32,257 bases of DNA from DASTPP01 sp035762175 (GTDB lineage: Bacteria > Myxococcota_A > Polyangia > Polyangiales > Polyangiaceae): the NCBI GenBank assembly GCA_035762175.1, contig DASTPP010000404.1, positions 1-32,257 on the forward strand. Direction: 5' to 3'. Below are positions 10,901 to 17,692 of the stretch, piece after piece (positions within the stretch are counted from its first letter, which is position 1; each line of letters begins with the position of its first letter). A program made the position numbers and the translations under genes. The notes under the pieces are model-generated. The model worked only from the letters and a program-made list of their open reading frames with translations. It made no database searches and was not told the DNA's origin.

Positions 10901-11349
10901 GCCCGCCGCAGCCCCCAGGCGCCGAGCGCGCCCGCGAGCGCGAGCGGCGCGGCGGCGGCCCACGCGAGCGGCACGAGCTGCACGAAGGCCGAGCGCACCT
11001 GCCAGCCGCCCGCCAGCTCGCGGCCGAAGGCCACGCTGACCGCGAACGCCTCGGCCATGACGAGGGCGAGCGCCGCGAGCAGGCTGTCGGCCGCCGCCCG
11101 CAGCGCCGGACCGAGCGGGGGCCGCGGCCGCGCGCGCGAGCCCGCCGGCGGCGTCAGCGGCGAGGCGGACAGGCGCGTGCCGACCCCCGGCGACGACGGC
11201 GCCGGGGCGCGCGCACCGAGCCCCGGCGACGACGGCGCCGGCCGGCGCGTGCCGGCGGCGGGGGTCGAGAGGGCCGGCCGATGCGCGCCGGCGGCCGGGG
11301 TCGAGAGGGCCGCCGGGCGCTTGCCCTTCGGCGGCGTCGGCAGGGTCAC
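7972..11349 (-). CDS. Membrane-anchored sulfatase-fold hydrolase/transferase with HEAT repeats
   Basis: The protein has 1125 residues and three parts. Residues 1-80 are Ala/Pro/Arg repeats; about 85-310 hold several hydrophobic helices. From about 368 an alkaline-phosphatase-superfamily sulfatase domain begins (DVVLISVDALRADHVGAYGY), with the later metal motif VVTSDHGEEFDDHGG near residue 555. From about 725 to 960 there are HEAT/PBS-like helical repeats (for example SVRRWCALALTRLGEG), then a beta-rich C-terminal segment. The nucleophile region reads YCATPHTSYSVASMMTGKY. It lacks the C/S-x-P-x-R motif needed for formylglycine and resembles Thr/Ser-nucleophile phosphoglycerol or phosphoethanolamine transferases, so true sulfatase activity is doubtful. 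The GTG start at 11349 overlaps the greA stop by four bases, indicating translational coupling. Confidence 0.85.
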   Translation of the reverse strand: MTLPTPPKGKRPAALSTPAAGAHRPALSTPAAGTRRPAPSSPGLGARAPAPSSPGVGTRLSASPLTPPAGSRARPRPPLGPALRAAADSLLAALALVMAEAFAVSVAFGRELAGGWQVRSAFVQLVPLAWAAAAPLALAGALGAWGLRRAERGRRARAALAAVAALGGAVVGAGVTTGRHFQALPLRLGAVAAIAALGGALAWALARPLGRALRERPLSVAFAALALVPALALANALVLPRLYPAFHAALAALTVAAAALLAPLWAAPEAAPKSAGPASRAPRAARAGGLYEAAVLTAALAAAALAPFAAARLSTADNLRFVFGERAPTLRYAVLAGAALSPPPEAPGGAPDPAAPAPDPSAPALDLRGRDVVLISVDALRADHVGAYGYPRPITPNLDALAAEGVRFSHAYCATPHTSYSVASMMTGKYMRPLLLQGAGRDPDTWAALLRTYRYRTAAFYPPAVFFIDQERFEPLRERGLDFEYRRVEFLSADERARQVEAYLDRVRADRHVFLWVHLFEPHEPYERHPEFALGDRDVDRYDAEIAAADAGLGKIVAAVRARRPNAVIVVTSDHGEEFDDHGGRYHGTSVYEEQVRVPLVVAAPGLLAPRVVAEPAQTIDLLPTLLAALDIPRPARVRGRDLGPWLVGRPPPGDAGFAFAETDEATLLAEGTLRLVCARRLGACKLFDVEADPQERVDRSAALGDRFEAMRRRLRELTGSHGRYELAGLRAEGKAWPEALRRGLAGDGDAALDVAALLDDADPTFRRKAAEVLFDLGRREAAPALRLALTRDEDESVRRWCALALTRLGEGVSRTLELVEDPDPAWRRLAALALAEAGDGRGAEVLVRWFAEGGLPHQRALEVVNALGRVKAKDAVPALTRALPDVRLRPHLAEALARIGESSARPWLLEAFAKERYLPHRPALARALVALGAGAEMAPALARFMGAPDPPPDALAFAEKGGFVKYVGGPDDDDLPALRRRGPADRVVHLVVPPRPGRGDHALRLFVRARTPGKVEGTLRVGKPKTVLLSPKRDQPEPTEMDPSTVLSVPLPPAEGFRDVHVDLPPAFSLPPGHMLNLVVHWGEGVELSSLAAVSLADELPPPPPEPWTPSAADRSDEVVDDGT

Positions 11350-11825
11350 TTGTACGCGACCTCGAGCACCTCGTACTCGCGCTTGTCGCCGCCGGGCGTC
11401 TTGACCGTGATCTGGTCGCCGAGCTCGCGGCCGATGAGGGCGCGCGCGAGCGGGGCGGTGATCGAGATCGAGCCCTTCTGGAGGTCGGCCTCGTAGGGGC
11501 CGACGATGCGGTAGGTCACGGTCTCCTCGGTGTCGACGTTGGCGAGCGTCACGGTCGCGCCGAAGCGGATCACGGGCCCCTCGAGCGTCGCCGGATCGAT
11601 GACCTCGGCGCGCGAGAGGGCCCCCTCGAGCTCCTTGATGCGACCCTCGATGAAGCCCTGGCGCTCTTTGGCCGCGTGGTACTCGGCGTTCTCGCGCAGG
11701 TCGCCGTGCTCGCGCGCGGTGCCGATCTCGGCCGACACTTTGGGCCGCTCGACGTCCTTGAGTTGACGGAGCTCTTCGCGCAGGCGCTCCTGGCCGGCGG
11801 GGGTCATCGGGACTCGGTCGCTCAT
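11346..11825 (-). CDS. greA: Transcription elongation factor GreA
   Basis: GreA rescues backtracked RNA polymerase by stimulating transcript cleavage. The 159-residue protein has the N-terminal antiparallel coiled coil (MTPAGQERLREELRQL onward). The tip sequence GDLRENAEYHAAKERQ carries the conserved acidic residues that act in the polymerase channel. The C-terminal FKBP-like domain includes SISITAPLARALIGRELGD. Length and motifs are those of the family. It is the first gene of the minus-strand run that continues with the sulfatase-fold protein, the YfgM-like protein and the BamB-like protein. Its leader shows no strong Shine-Dalgarno sequence. Confidence 0.97.
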   Translation of the reverse strand: MSDRVPMTPAGQERLREELRQLKDVERPKVSAEIGTAREHGDLRENAEYHAAKERQGFIEGRIKELEGALSRAEVIDPATLEGPVIRFGATVTLANVDTEETVTYRIVGPYEADLQKGSISITAPLARALIGRELGDQITVKTPGGDKREYEVLEVAYK

Positions 11826-11902
11826 GGGGGCGGGTTTTAGCGCACCCTTCGGGGCGGCAAAAGCGGCCCGCCGACCCCCCGGCCCCGGGCGATGGCTCGA
11901 AA

Positions 11903-11961
11903 GCTAGCGCCGCGCGGCCGGAAAATGCCCTGCGTGGGCATTTTCCCGCCGGCGCGCTAGC
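11903..11961. promoter_or_regulatory. Long inverted repeat between divergent greA and bamD
   Basis: A central perfect stem GGAAAATGCCC (11920-11930) pairs with GGGCATTTTCC (11936-11946) across the loop TGCGT. The imperfect pairing continues outward to matching GCTAGCGC ends (11903 and 11961), giving a 59-base hairpin. It lies in the only promoter-capable space between greA (starting at 11825) and bamD (starting at 12000). It could be an operator for both genes, a leader structure, or a palindromic repeat unrelated to regulation. Confidence 0.45.
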
Positions 11962-11999
11962 CCCTGGCGCCCGGCCCCGGGCCGCGCTAGGGCCCGCCC

Positions 12000-12899
12000 A
12001 TGCCCTCGCCCTGGCACGCGGCGTGCCGCCTGCCCCTCCTCGCCGCCCTGCTGGCCCTGCCGGCCGCGGCGGGCGGGTGCGCCGGCGCCGAGCCCGCCCC
12101 GACCAACCCCCTGCGCTACGCCGAGGACGCGCGAAAGGCCTACCGCAAGGCGCTCGAGGCCTTCTTCGACCGCGACTGGCTCGACGCCCGCGCCCTCTTC
12201 CAAGAGGTCAAGCGCAAGTACCCGAACAGCCGCTACGCCCGCTTGGCCGAGCTCCGGCTCGCGGACATCGACTTCGAAGAAGAGAAGCTGCCCTCGGCCG
12301 TGACGGCCTACCGCGCCTTCACCCACGACCACCGCACCGACGAGGGCGTGCCCTACGCGCGCTTCCAGGTGTGCCGGGCGCTCTACGGCCAGATCTCCGA
12401 CACCCTGCTCCTGCCCGCCCAAGAAGAGCGCGACCAGGCGACCGCCGTCGACGCCTACCGCGAGCTGCGCTCGTTCCTCGACGATTACCCGGCGTCGAAG
12501 TGGTCGCGCGAGGCGCAATTCATGCTCGTCAACGCCACCGGGCGCCTCGTGCGCCACGAGCTCTACGTCGCGCGCTACTACCTCGGGCAGGGCAACTTCG
12601 AGTCGTCGGCCCTGCGCATTCGCTACGCGCTCAAGCACTTCGAGGGCTCGGGGCTCGAGCCCGAGGCCATGCTGCTGCTCGGCGAGACCTACCTCAAGAT
12701 GAAGCAGGTCGACCAGGCGCGCGAGGTGCTCTATGAGCTGCTCGCCACCTACCCGTCGAGCCCCTTCTCCGAGCCGGCCAAGAACTTCCTCGTCCGGCTC
12801 GACGGCAAGGCCCCCCCCTCGGCCGCCCCTCGCCCACCCCCCCTGCCCGGCTCCCCCCCGCCGGCGCCCCCGCCCCCCGGCGGCGGCCCGATTTACTGA
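12000..12899 (+). CDS. bamD: Outer-membrane assembly lipoprotein BamD
   Basis: BamD is the essential lipoprotein of the BAM complex that folds beta-barrel proteins into the outer membrane. The N-terminus has a hydrophobic signal (LPLLAALLALPAAAGGC) with a lipobox-like AGGC. TPR repeats typical of BamD follow: AYRKALEAFFDRDWLDARAL then VKRKYPNSRYARLAELRLAD, a middle FLDDYPASKWSREAQFMLVN, and YYLGQGNFESSALRIRYALK with the late QAREVLYELLATYPSSPFS. The pairs of helices with PNS and PSS turns are characteristic. It is somewhat long (299 residues against about 245), because of a Pro-rich C-terminal tail of about 35 residues. The ATG at 12000 has an AGGG-type ribosome-binding site a few bases upstream. 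Confidence 0.88.
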   Translation: MPSPWHAACRLPLLAALLALPAAAGGCAGAEPAPTNPLRYAEDARKAYRKALEAFFDRDWLDARALFQEVKRKYPNSRYARLAELRLADIDFEEEKLPSAVTAYRAFTHDHRTDEGVPYARFQVCRALYGQISDTLLLPAQEERDQATAVDAYRELRSFLDDYPASKWSREAQFMLVNATGRLVRHELYVARYYLGQGNFESSALRIRYALKHFEGSGLEPEAMLLLGETYLKMKQVDQAREVLYELLATYPSSPFSEPAKNFLVRLDGKAPPSAAPRPPPLPGSPPPAPPPPGGGPIY

Positions 12900-13075
12900 G
12901 CGCCCCGCGCCAAGGCAGCCCGCTCTCCGGAGCGCCCCGCGCCAAGGCCCGCTCTCCTGGGCGCCCCCCACCAGCCCGCTCTCCTAGGCGCCCTCCACCA
13001 GCCCGCTCTCCGGAGCGCCCCGCCCCAAGGCGCCCCGCTCTCGGAGCGCCCCCGCCCCAAGGCGCCCCGCCCCGG
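12898..13075. repeat. Degenerate tandem array, six units of 26-32 bp
   Basis: Units begin at 12898, 12930, 12960, 12987, 13013 and 13044. They share the pattern (G/T)(A/G)GCGCCCC...CCAAGGC or CCACCAG...CCCGCTCTC, with CTCTCCGGAGCG at several junctions. The array fills the space from the bamD stop to the ribosome-binding site of the next gene, so any promoter of the NtrC-type gene must lie within it or in bamD. No CRISPR character is present because units abut without unique spacers. Confidence 0.8.
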
Positions 13076-13088
13076 CTAAGGTAGACCC

Positions 13089-14594
<1,506 letters not shown>

Positions 14595-14753
14595 AGAGCC
14601 CGGCACCTCGCCCGGGGCCGAGAAAATGCGGCGGGGGGCACGCCAAGCCCCGCCCGGGCTTCAGCCTGGGCGGACTGGGCTGGTCAAGAGCAGGCGGTAG
14701 GAAAGTAATGTTTGGGGGTCCGAGCGCTCGTTCGAGCTCACACCAAGGTCTCT

Positions 14754-15008
14754 GACCCTCGCACGAGCCTTGCCAGACCCTCGCACGGGCCTTGCCAGAC
14801 CCTCGAACGAAGTCACCGAGACCCTCGCACGAGCTTTCGGACCCTCGCACGAGCCTTGCCAGACCCTCGAACGAAGTCGCCGAGACCCTCGCACGAGCTC
14901 TCGGACCCTCGCACGAAATCCGCGGAGCGGTTTTTTCGCTCCCGAGACCCTTGGCGCGGCCTGCGAGACCCTTGGCGCGGCCTGCGAGACCCTTTCGGCG
15001 GTTCGCTC
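14754..15008. repeat. 20-22-bp tandem array with a 64-bp higher-order unit
   Basis: The core GACCCTCGCACGA or GACCCTCGAACGA starts at 14754, 14776, 14798, 14820, 14840, 14862, 14884 and 14904. Diverged GACCCTTGGCGCGG-type copies start at 14946, 14967 and 14988. Steps are 22, 22, 20 and repeat, so units 64 bp apart resemble each other best (14776/14840, 14798/14862, 14820/14884, 14840/14904). A hairpin GGAGCG-N7-CGCTCC with a T6 loop interrupts the array at 14924-14942. The array lies between converging genes. From 14595 to 14753 nothing is recognised, and 15009-15125 holds further degenerate copies. Confidence 0.85.
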
Positions 15009-15125
15009 GGGCCCTTTGGTAGCTCGCGAAGGTCGTTCGGTCGCCTTCGCGAGCCCTTCGGGTGCCTCCGAGACCCCGTTCGGGGCCGAAACGACCGCCT
15101 GCAGGCTAGCGCGGCGCCGCCGGCT

Positions 15126-16091
15126 TCACCCGATCGGGCACCAGACGAGCAGCATCAGCGCGCCGGCCTCGAGCACGCGGGTGTCGACGCGGCGCACGCG
15201 GTCGGCCGGGCAAGGCAGCAGGGAAGCAAAGTGCGCGCGGACGAACGCGACCTTCTGCTCGCCTCCGACCCGCGGGCCGAGCGCCGACGAGGGCACGACG
15301 AACGAGCGCAGCTCGAAGGCCTCGAAGGGCAGCGCCTTGCCGGCGATCTGCACGCCCGCGGGCGCCGTCGCCCGCACGCCCCCTTCGACCACGATGGCGC
15401 GCGGCGTGAAAAGCTCGTCGCCCTCGTCGTCGTCGGACCCGAGGTGCGCGCCCTCGTCGTCGGACCCGAGGCGCGTGCCCCCGCCGTCGTCGGGCCCGAG
15501 GCGCCCGCCCGCACCGTGCCCGCCGTCGTCGGGCCCGAGGCGCCTGCCCACGCCGTGCCCGCCGTCGTCGGGCCCGAGGCGCCTGCCCGCGGCGTCGCCC
15601 GCGCCGTGCCCGCCGACGGCGGGCCCGAGGCGCCCGCCCGCGCCGTGCCCGCCGTCGGCGGCGTCGGCGGCGTCGTCGAGGGGCTCGCTGCCGTCGAGCG
15701 CGGTCAGCGCCCGCAGCGACACGTCGGTCAGGCTCACCTCGATGTCGGGCGCCGAGGCGTTGCGGGGGTCGAAGGCCCGCGCCGCGGCCGTCATCGGGGG
15801 CTCGGGCGGCAGGGTGCCGACCCGCGCGTCGCCGCGGTCGAGGGGCGCCTCGTGGTAGCCGATCGTGGGCATCGGGGCGCGGGGCCAGGGCACCGCGCGC
15901 AGCTCGTCCTGCATTTCCATCAAGGTGTCGCGACCGACGGGACGCTCGGCCACCTCGATCTCGGGCGCCGGCGGCGGCGGAGGGGGCGTGCGGCCCCGAT
16001 TGACCTTGCGCCCGCCCCCGTGAGAAGACCGGCCGCCTGGTACGCTCGCGTTCGGGCGTCGCCCGCCTTTGGGGCTCTTCGCTTCCGCCAT
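15126..16091 (-). CDS. Hypothetical protein with acidic Gly-rich tandem repeats
   Basis: I do not recognise this 321-residue protein. The N-terminal 45 residues are basic and Pro-rich (MAEAKSPKGGRRPNASVPGG then a run of Pro). A middle section contains DRGDARVGTLPPEPPMTAAA and IEVSLTDVSLRALTAL. At about 150-225 comes a disordered repeat of type LGPDDGGHGAGGR. The last 95 residues look folded (PRAIVVEGGVRATAPAGVQI, FEAFELRSFVVPSSALG, VAFVRAHFASLLPCP) and probably form a conserved C-terminal domain. No signal peptide or transmembrane helix is evident. The gene is divergent from cyaY with only 47 bases between, so the two may share a promoter region. Confidence 0.7.
   Translation of the reverse strand: MAEAKSPKGGRRPNASVPGGRSSHGGGRKVNRGRTPPPPPPAPEIEVAERPVGRDTLMEMQDELRAVPWPRAPMPTIGYHEAPLDRGDARVGTLPPEPPMTAAARAFDPRNASAPDIEVSLTDVSLRALTALDGSEPLDDAADAADGGHGAGGRLGPAVGGHGAGDAAGRRLGPDDGGHGVGRRLGPDDGGHGAGGRLGPDDGGGTRLGSDDEGAHLGSDDDEGDELFTPRAIVVEGGVRATAPAGVQIAGKALPFEAFELRSFVVPSSALGPRVGGEQKVAFVRAHFASLLPCPADRVRRVDTRVLEAGALMLLVWCPIG
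15424..15660 (-). repeat. In-frame minisatellite coding shrinking acidic repeats
   Basis: Near-identical 39-bp units encode 13-residue repeats GPDDGGHGxGxRL. Toward the C-terminus the units shorten to ten (GPDDGGGTRL) and nine residues (GSDDEGAHL) and become more acidic. All changes preserve frame. Confidence 0.85.
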
Positions 16092-16138
16092 CCGGAGGGC
16101 TGCAGTCTCGCACCGCTCGTGAGGTACGAATAGGGGCC

Positions 16139-16465
16139 ATGGACGAAAATCGTTTCGACGCGCTCGCCGATGCGACGCTCAACGCCCTTTTGCACGAGCT
16201 CGACGGGCTCGACGACCTCGAGGCCGAGCTCTCGCAAGGCGTCCTCACCATCGCGTTCGAGAGCGGCCCGGCCTTCGTCGTCAACAGCCACCGGGCCGCC
16301 CGCCAGATCTGGTTCGCGGCCGACCGCACCGCCTGGCACTTCGACCCCGACCCCGAAGGCTCGCGCTGGACGGGCACCCGCCCCCCGCACGAAGAGCTCT
16401 GGGACGTGGTCTCCGCCGCCGTCGGCCGAAGGCTCGGCCGCCCCGTCTCGCTGCGCCGCGGCTGA
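16139..16465 (+). CDS. cyaY: Frataxin homologue CyaY
   Basis: CyaY is a small acidic iron-binding protein that tunes iron-sulfur cluster assembly by interacting with the cysteine desulfurase IscS. The 108-residue protein starts with an acidic helix (MDENRFDALADATLNALLHE, followed by LDGLDDLEAE). It then has the frataxin sheet signature: FVVNSHRAARQIWFAAD corresponds to the conserved FVINRQTPLRQIWL-type segment, and AWHFD with EELWDVVSAAVGRRLG completes the fold. Length is typical. A TACGAAT box (16125-16131) ends only seven bases before the ATG, so the message may be nearly leaderless. No isc genes are in the window. Confidence 0.92.
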   Translation: MDENRFDALADATLNALLHELDGLDDLEAELSQGVLTIAFESGPAFVVNSHRAARQIWFAADRTAWHFDPDPEGSRWTGTRPPHEELWDVVSAAVGRRLGRPVSLRRG

Positions 16466-16476
16466 CGCGCGCCGCA

Positions 16477-16493
16477 CCCCCGAGGGTCGGGGG
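16477..16493. terminator. Hairpin between converging genes
   Basis: CCCCCGA-GGG-TCGGGGG forms a perfect 7-bp GC stem in the 67-base gap between the converging cyaY and the 106-residue gene. There is no T tract, so it may only slow polymerase or assist Rho-dependent termination. Confidence 0.35.
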
Positions 16494-16532
16494 CGCCCTC
16501 GCGACGATGCCCCCCGAGGCCGGGTGACGCCC

Positions 16533-16853
16533 TCAGGGGCCGGGCGGCGCCCGCTCGTCGCGCCAGCGCGCGATGCGCTCGGGCCAGGGCGACGCCCCTT
16601 CGGCGCGGCGGGCGCTCCAGGTGGTGCGCAAGAGCTGGCGGACGAAGTCGACGAGCCAGCGCGGCGGCGAGGCCCCCCCCTCCCCCGCCTCGGGCTCGAC
16701 CTGCACAGTGCCCTCGGCGAGCTCGACGCCGGCCCGGCCTGACCACTCGCCCGCCGGGGTCGACAAGCTCATGCGGTACGAGACGATGCGCTCGTCGCGG
16801 GCCTCGAGCAAGAGCTCGACGCGCCCCCCCTGCTTCGGACGCCCCTGGCTCAT
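16533..16853 (-). CDS. Small conserved-looking hypothetical protein
   Basis: This 106-residue protein is not recognised. It opens MSQGRPKQGGRVELLLEARD and has an amphipathic beta pattern (RIVSYRMSLSTPAGEWSGRA, GVELAEGTVQVEPEAG). A helical, basic C-terminal half follows (WLVDFVRQLLRTTWSARRAE, WPERIARWRDERAPPG). Its ATG overlaps the stop of the upstream DUF6882-like gene by four bases, so the two are very likely co-translated and functionally linked. No signal peptide is seen, so it is probably cytoplasmic. Confidence 0.7.
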   Translation of the reverse strand: MSQGRPKQGGRVELLLEARDERIVSYRMSLSTPAGEWSGRAGVELAEGTVQVEPEAGEGGASPPRWLVDFVRQLLRTTWSARRAEGASPWPERIARWRDERAPPGP

Positions 16854-17692
16854 GACCCCGGCTCGCCCCCCGGGCCCTCGTCGCCCGAAGCGCGGACGTC
16901 GTAGAGGGCCACGAAGACGCTACCCTCGGCGTGGGTCAGGCGCAGCGCGGCGTCGGCCTTGCTCTCGGCGCAGTACAACGCACACAAAGCCCACGCCGTG
17001 GGCTCGTCGGTGCCGAACTGACGCTCGGAGACCTCCCACAGGGTGCGATCGAGGATGCCGTCGAGCACGTCTTTGACCGCGCGGCGCATGGGCTCGGGCA
17101 GATCGCGGTGGGCCCAGCCCCAGAGCCAGGCGTACGATCGCCGCGAGAAGGTGCCGACGAGCGCGCCCCTCGCCTCGCCGACGGGCTTACCCTCGGCGTC
17201 GAAGAACGTCACCCTCCCGGACTCGGCGTCGAGATCGACGCGCGCCGAGCGCAGCGGCCCGGGCAGCTCGCGGAAGCGCCGTTCGAGCTCGCGCACGTCG
17301 CCGTCGCGCCGCGCGTCGAAGGCGGCGCTGGGCGCCCGGACGAGGCCCGGCAGCCAGGCGAAGCCGCCTTCGGGGCGGCGCACCAGCGTGCCGCCCTGCG
17401 CCTGCTCGAGGTCGACGCCGGCGAGCGCCGCGAGCGCCTCGGTCGAGGCCCGCAGGACGTCGAGCAGCTCGTCGCGCCCCGGCCCCCCGAAGGCCTGCTC
17501 GAGGGCGGCCTCGTCGCCGACGATCTCGTCGACGTCGATGGACGCGACGCGGTAGCCGCCCGCCTCGCCCGGCTCGCGGGCCAAGGCCACGAGCAGCCTC
17601 CCCCACGCGTCGGCGGCGAAGCGCTCGTGGAGCAGCGGCGCGAGCTCGCCGAGGATCTCGCCGCGGAGCCGGGCGCGCTCTTCGGCGTCCAT
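16850..17692 (-). CDS. DUF6882-like protein
   Basis: This is a 280-residue cytoplasmic protein. Its C-terminal half has the pattern I associate with DUF6882 proteins: a strand ending in GTFSRRSYAWLWGWAHRDLP (compare the family's TWLWGWAN), then an AVKDVL helix and a TAWALCALY segment, ending in ALRLTHAEGSVFVALYDVR. The N-terminal half (MDAEERARLRGEILGELAPL onward) is helical and mixed, with VASIDVDEIVGDEAALEQAF. No catalytic motif is visible and the biochemical role is unknown. Its ATG directly follows the TGA of the M28 peptidase gene, and its stop overlaps the next gene by four bases. Confidence 0.65.
   Translation of the reverse strand: MDAEERARLRGEILGELAPLLHERFAADAWGRLLVALAREPGEAGGYRVASIDVDEIVGDEAALEQAFGGPGRDELLDVLRASTEALAALAGVDLEQAQGGTLVRRPEGGFAWLPGLVRAPSAAFDARRDGDVRELERRFRELPGPLRSARVDLDAESGRVTFFDAEGKPVGEARGALVGTFSRRSYAWLWGWAHRDLPEPMRRAVKDVLDGILDRTLWEVSERQFGTDEPTAWALCALYCAESKADAALRLTHAEGSVFVALYDVRASGDEGPGGEPGS

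Noticed and set aside
5134..11496. A very long plus-strand open frame of more than 2,000 codons
   Set aside because: It lies opposite the bamB-like, yfgM-like, sulfatase and greA genes. Its protein is Arg/Ala/Gly/Val low complexity, as expected for the antisense of very GC-rich genes.
14924..14942. GGAGCG-N7-CGCTCC hairpin with T6 as a classical Rho-independent terminator
   Set aside because: The T run is in the loop and not after the stem, and the flanking genes end 180 to 330 bases away.
14754..15008. Possible CRISPR array
   Set aside because: The units abut directly with no unique spacers of constant length, the core is degenerate and no cas gene is nearby.
14661..15022. Short repeat-encoded peptides on both strands of the array
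   Set aside because: All frames are open simply because the repeat unit lacks stops; there is no ribosome-binding site or conserved start.
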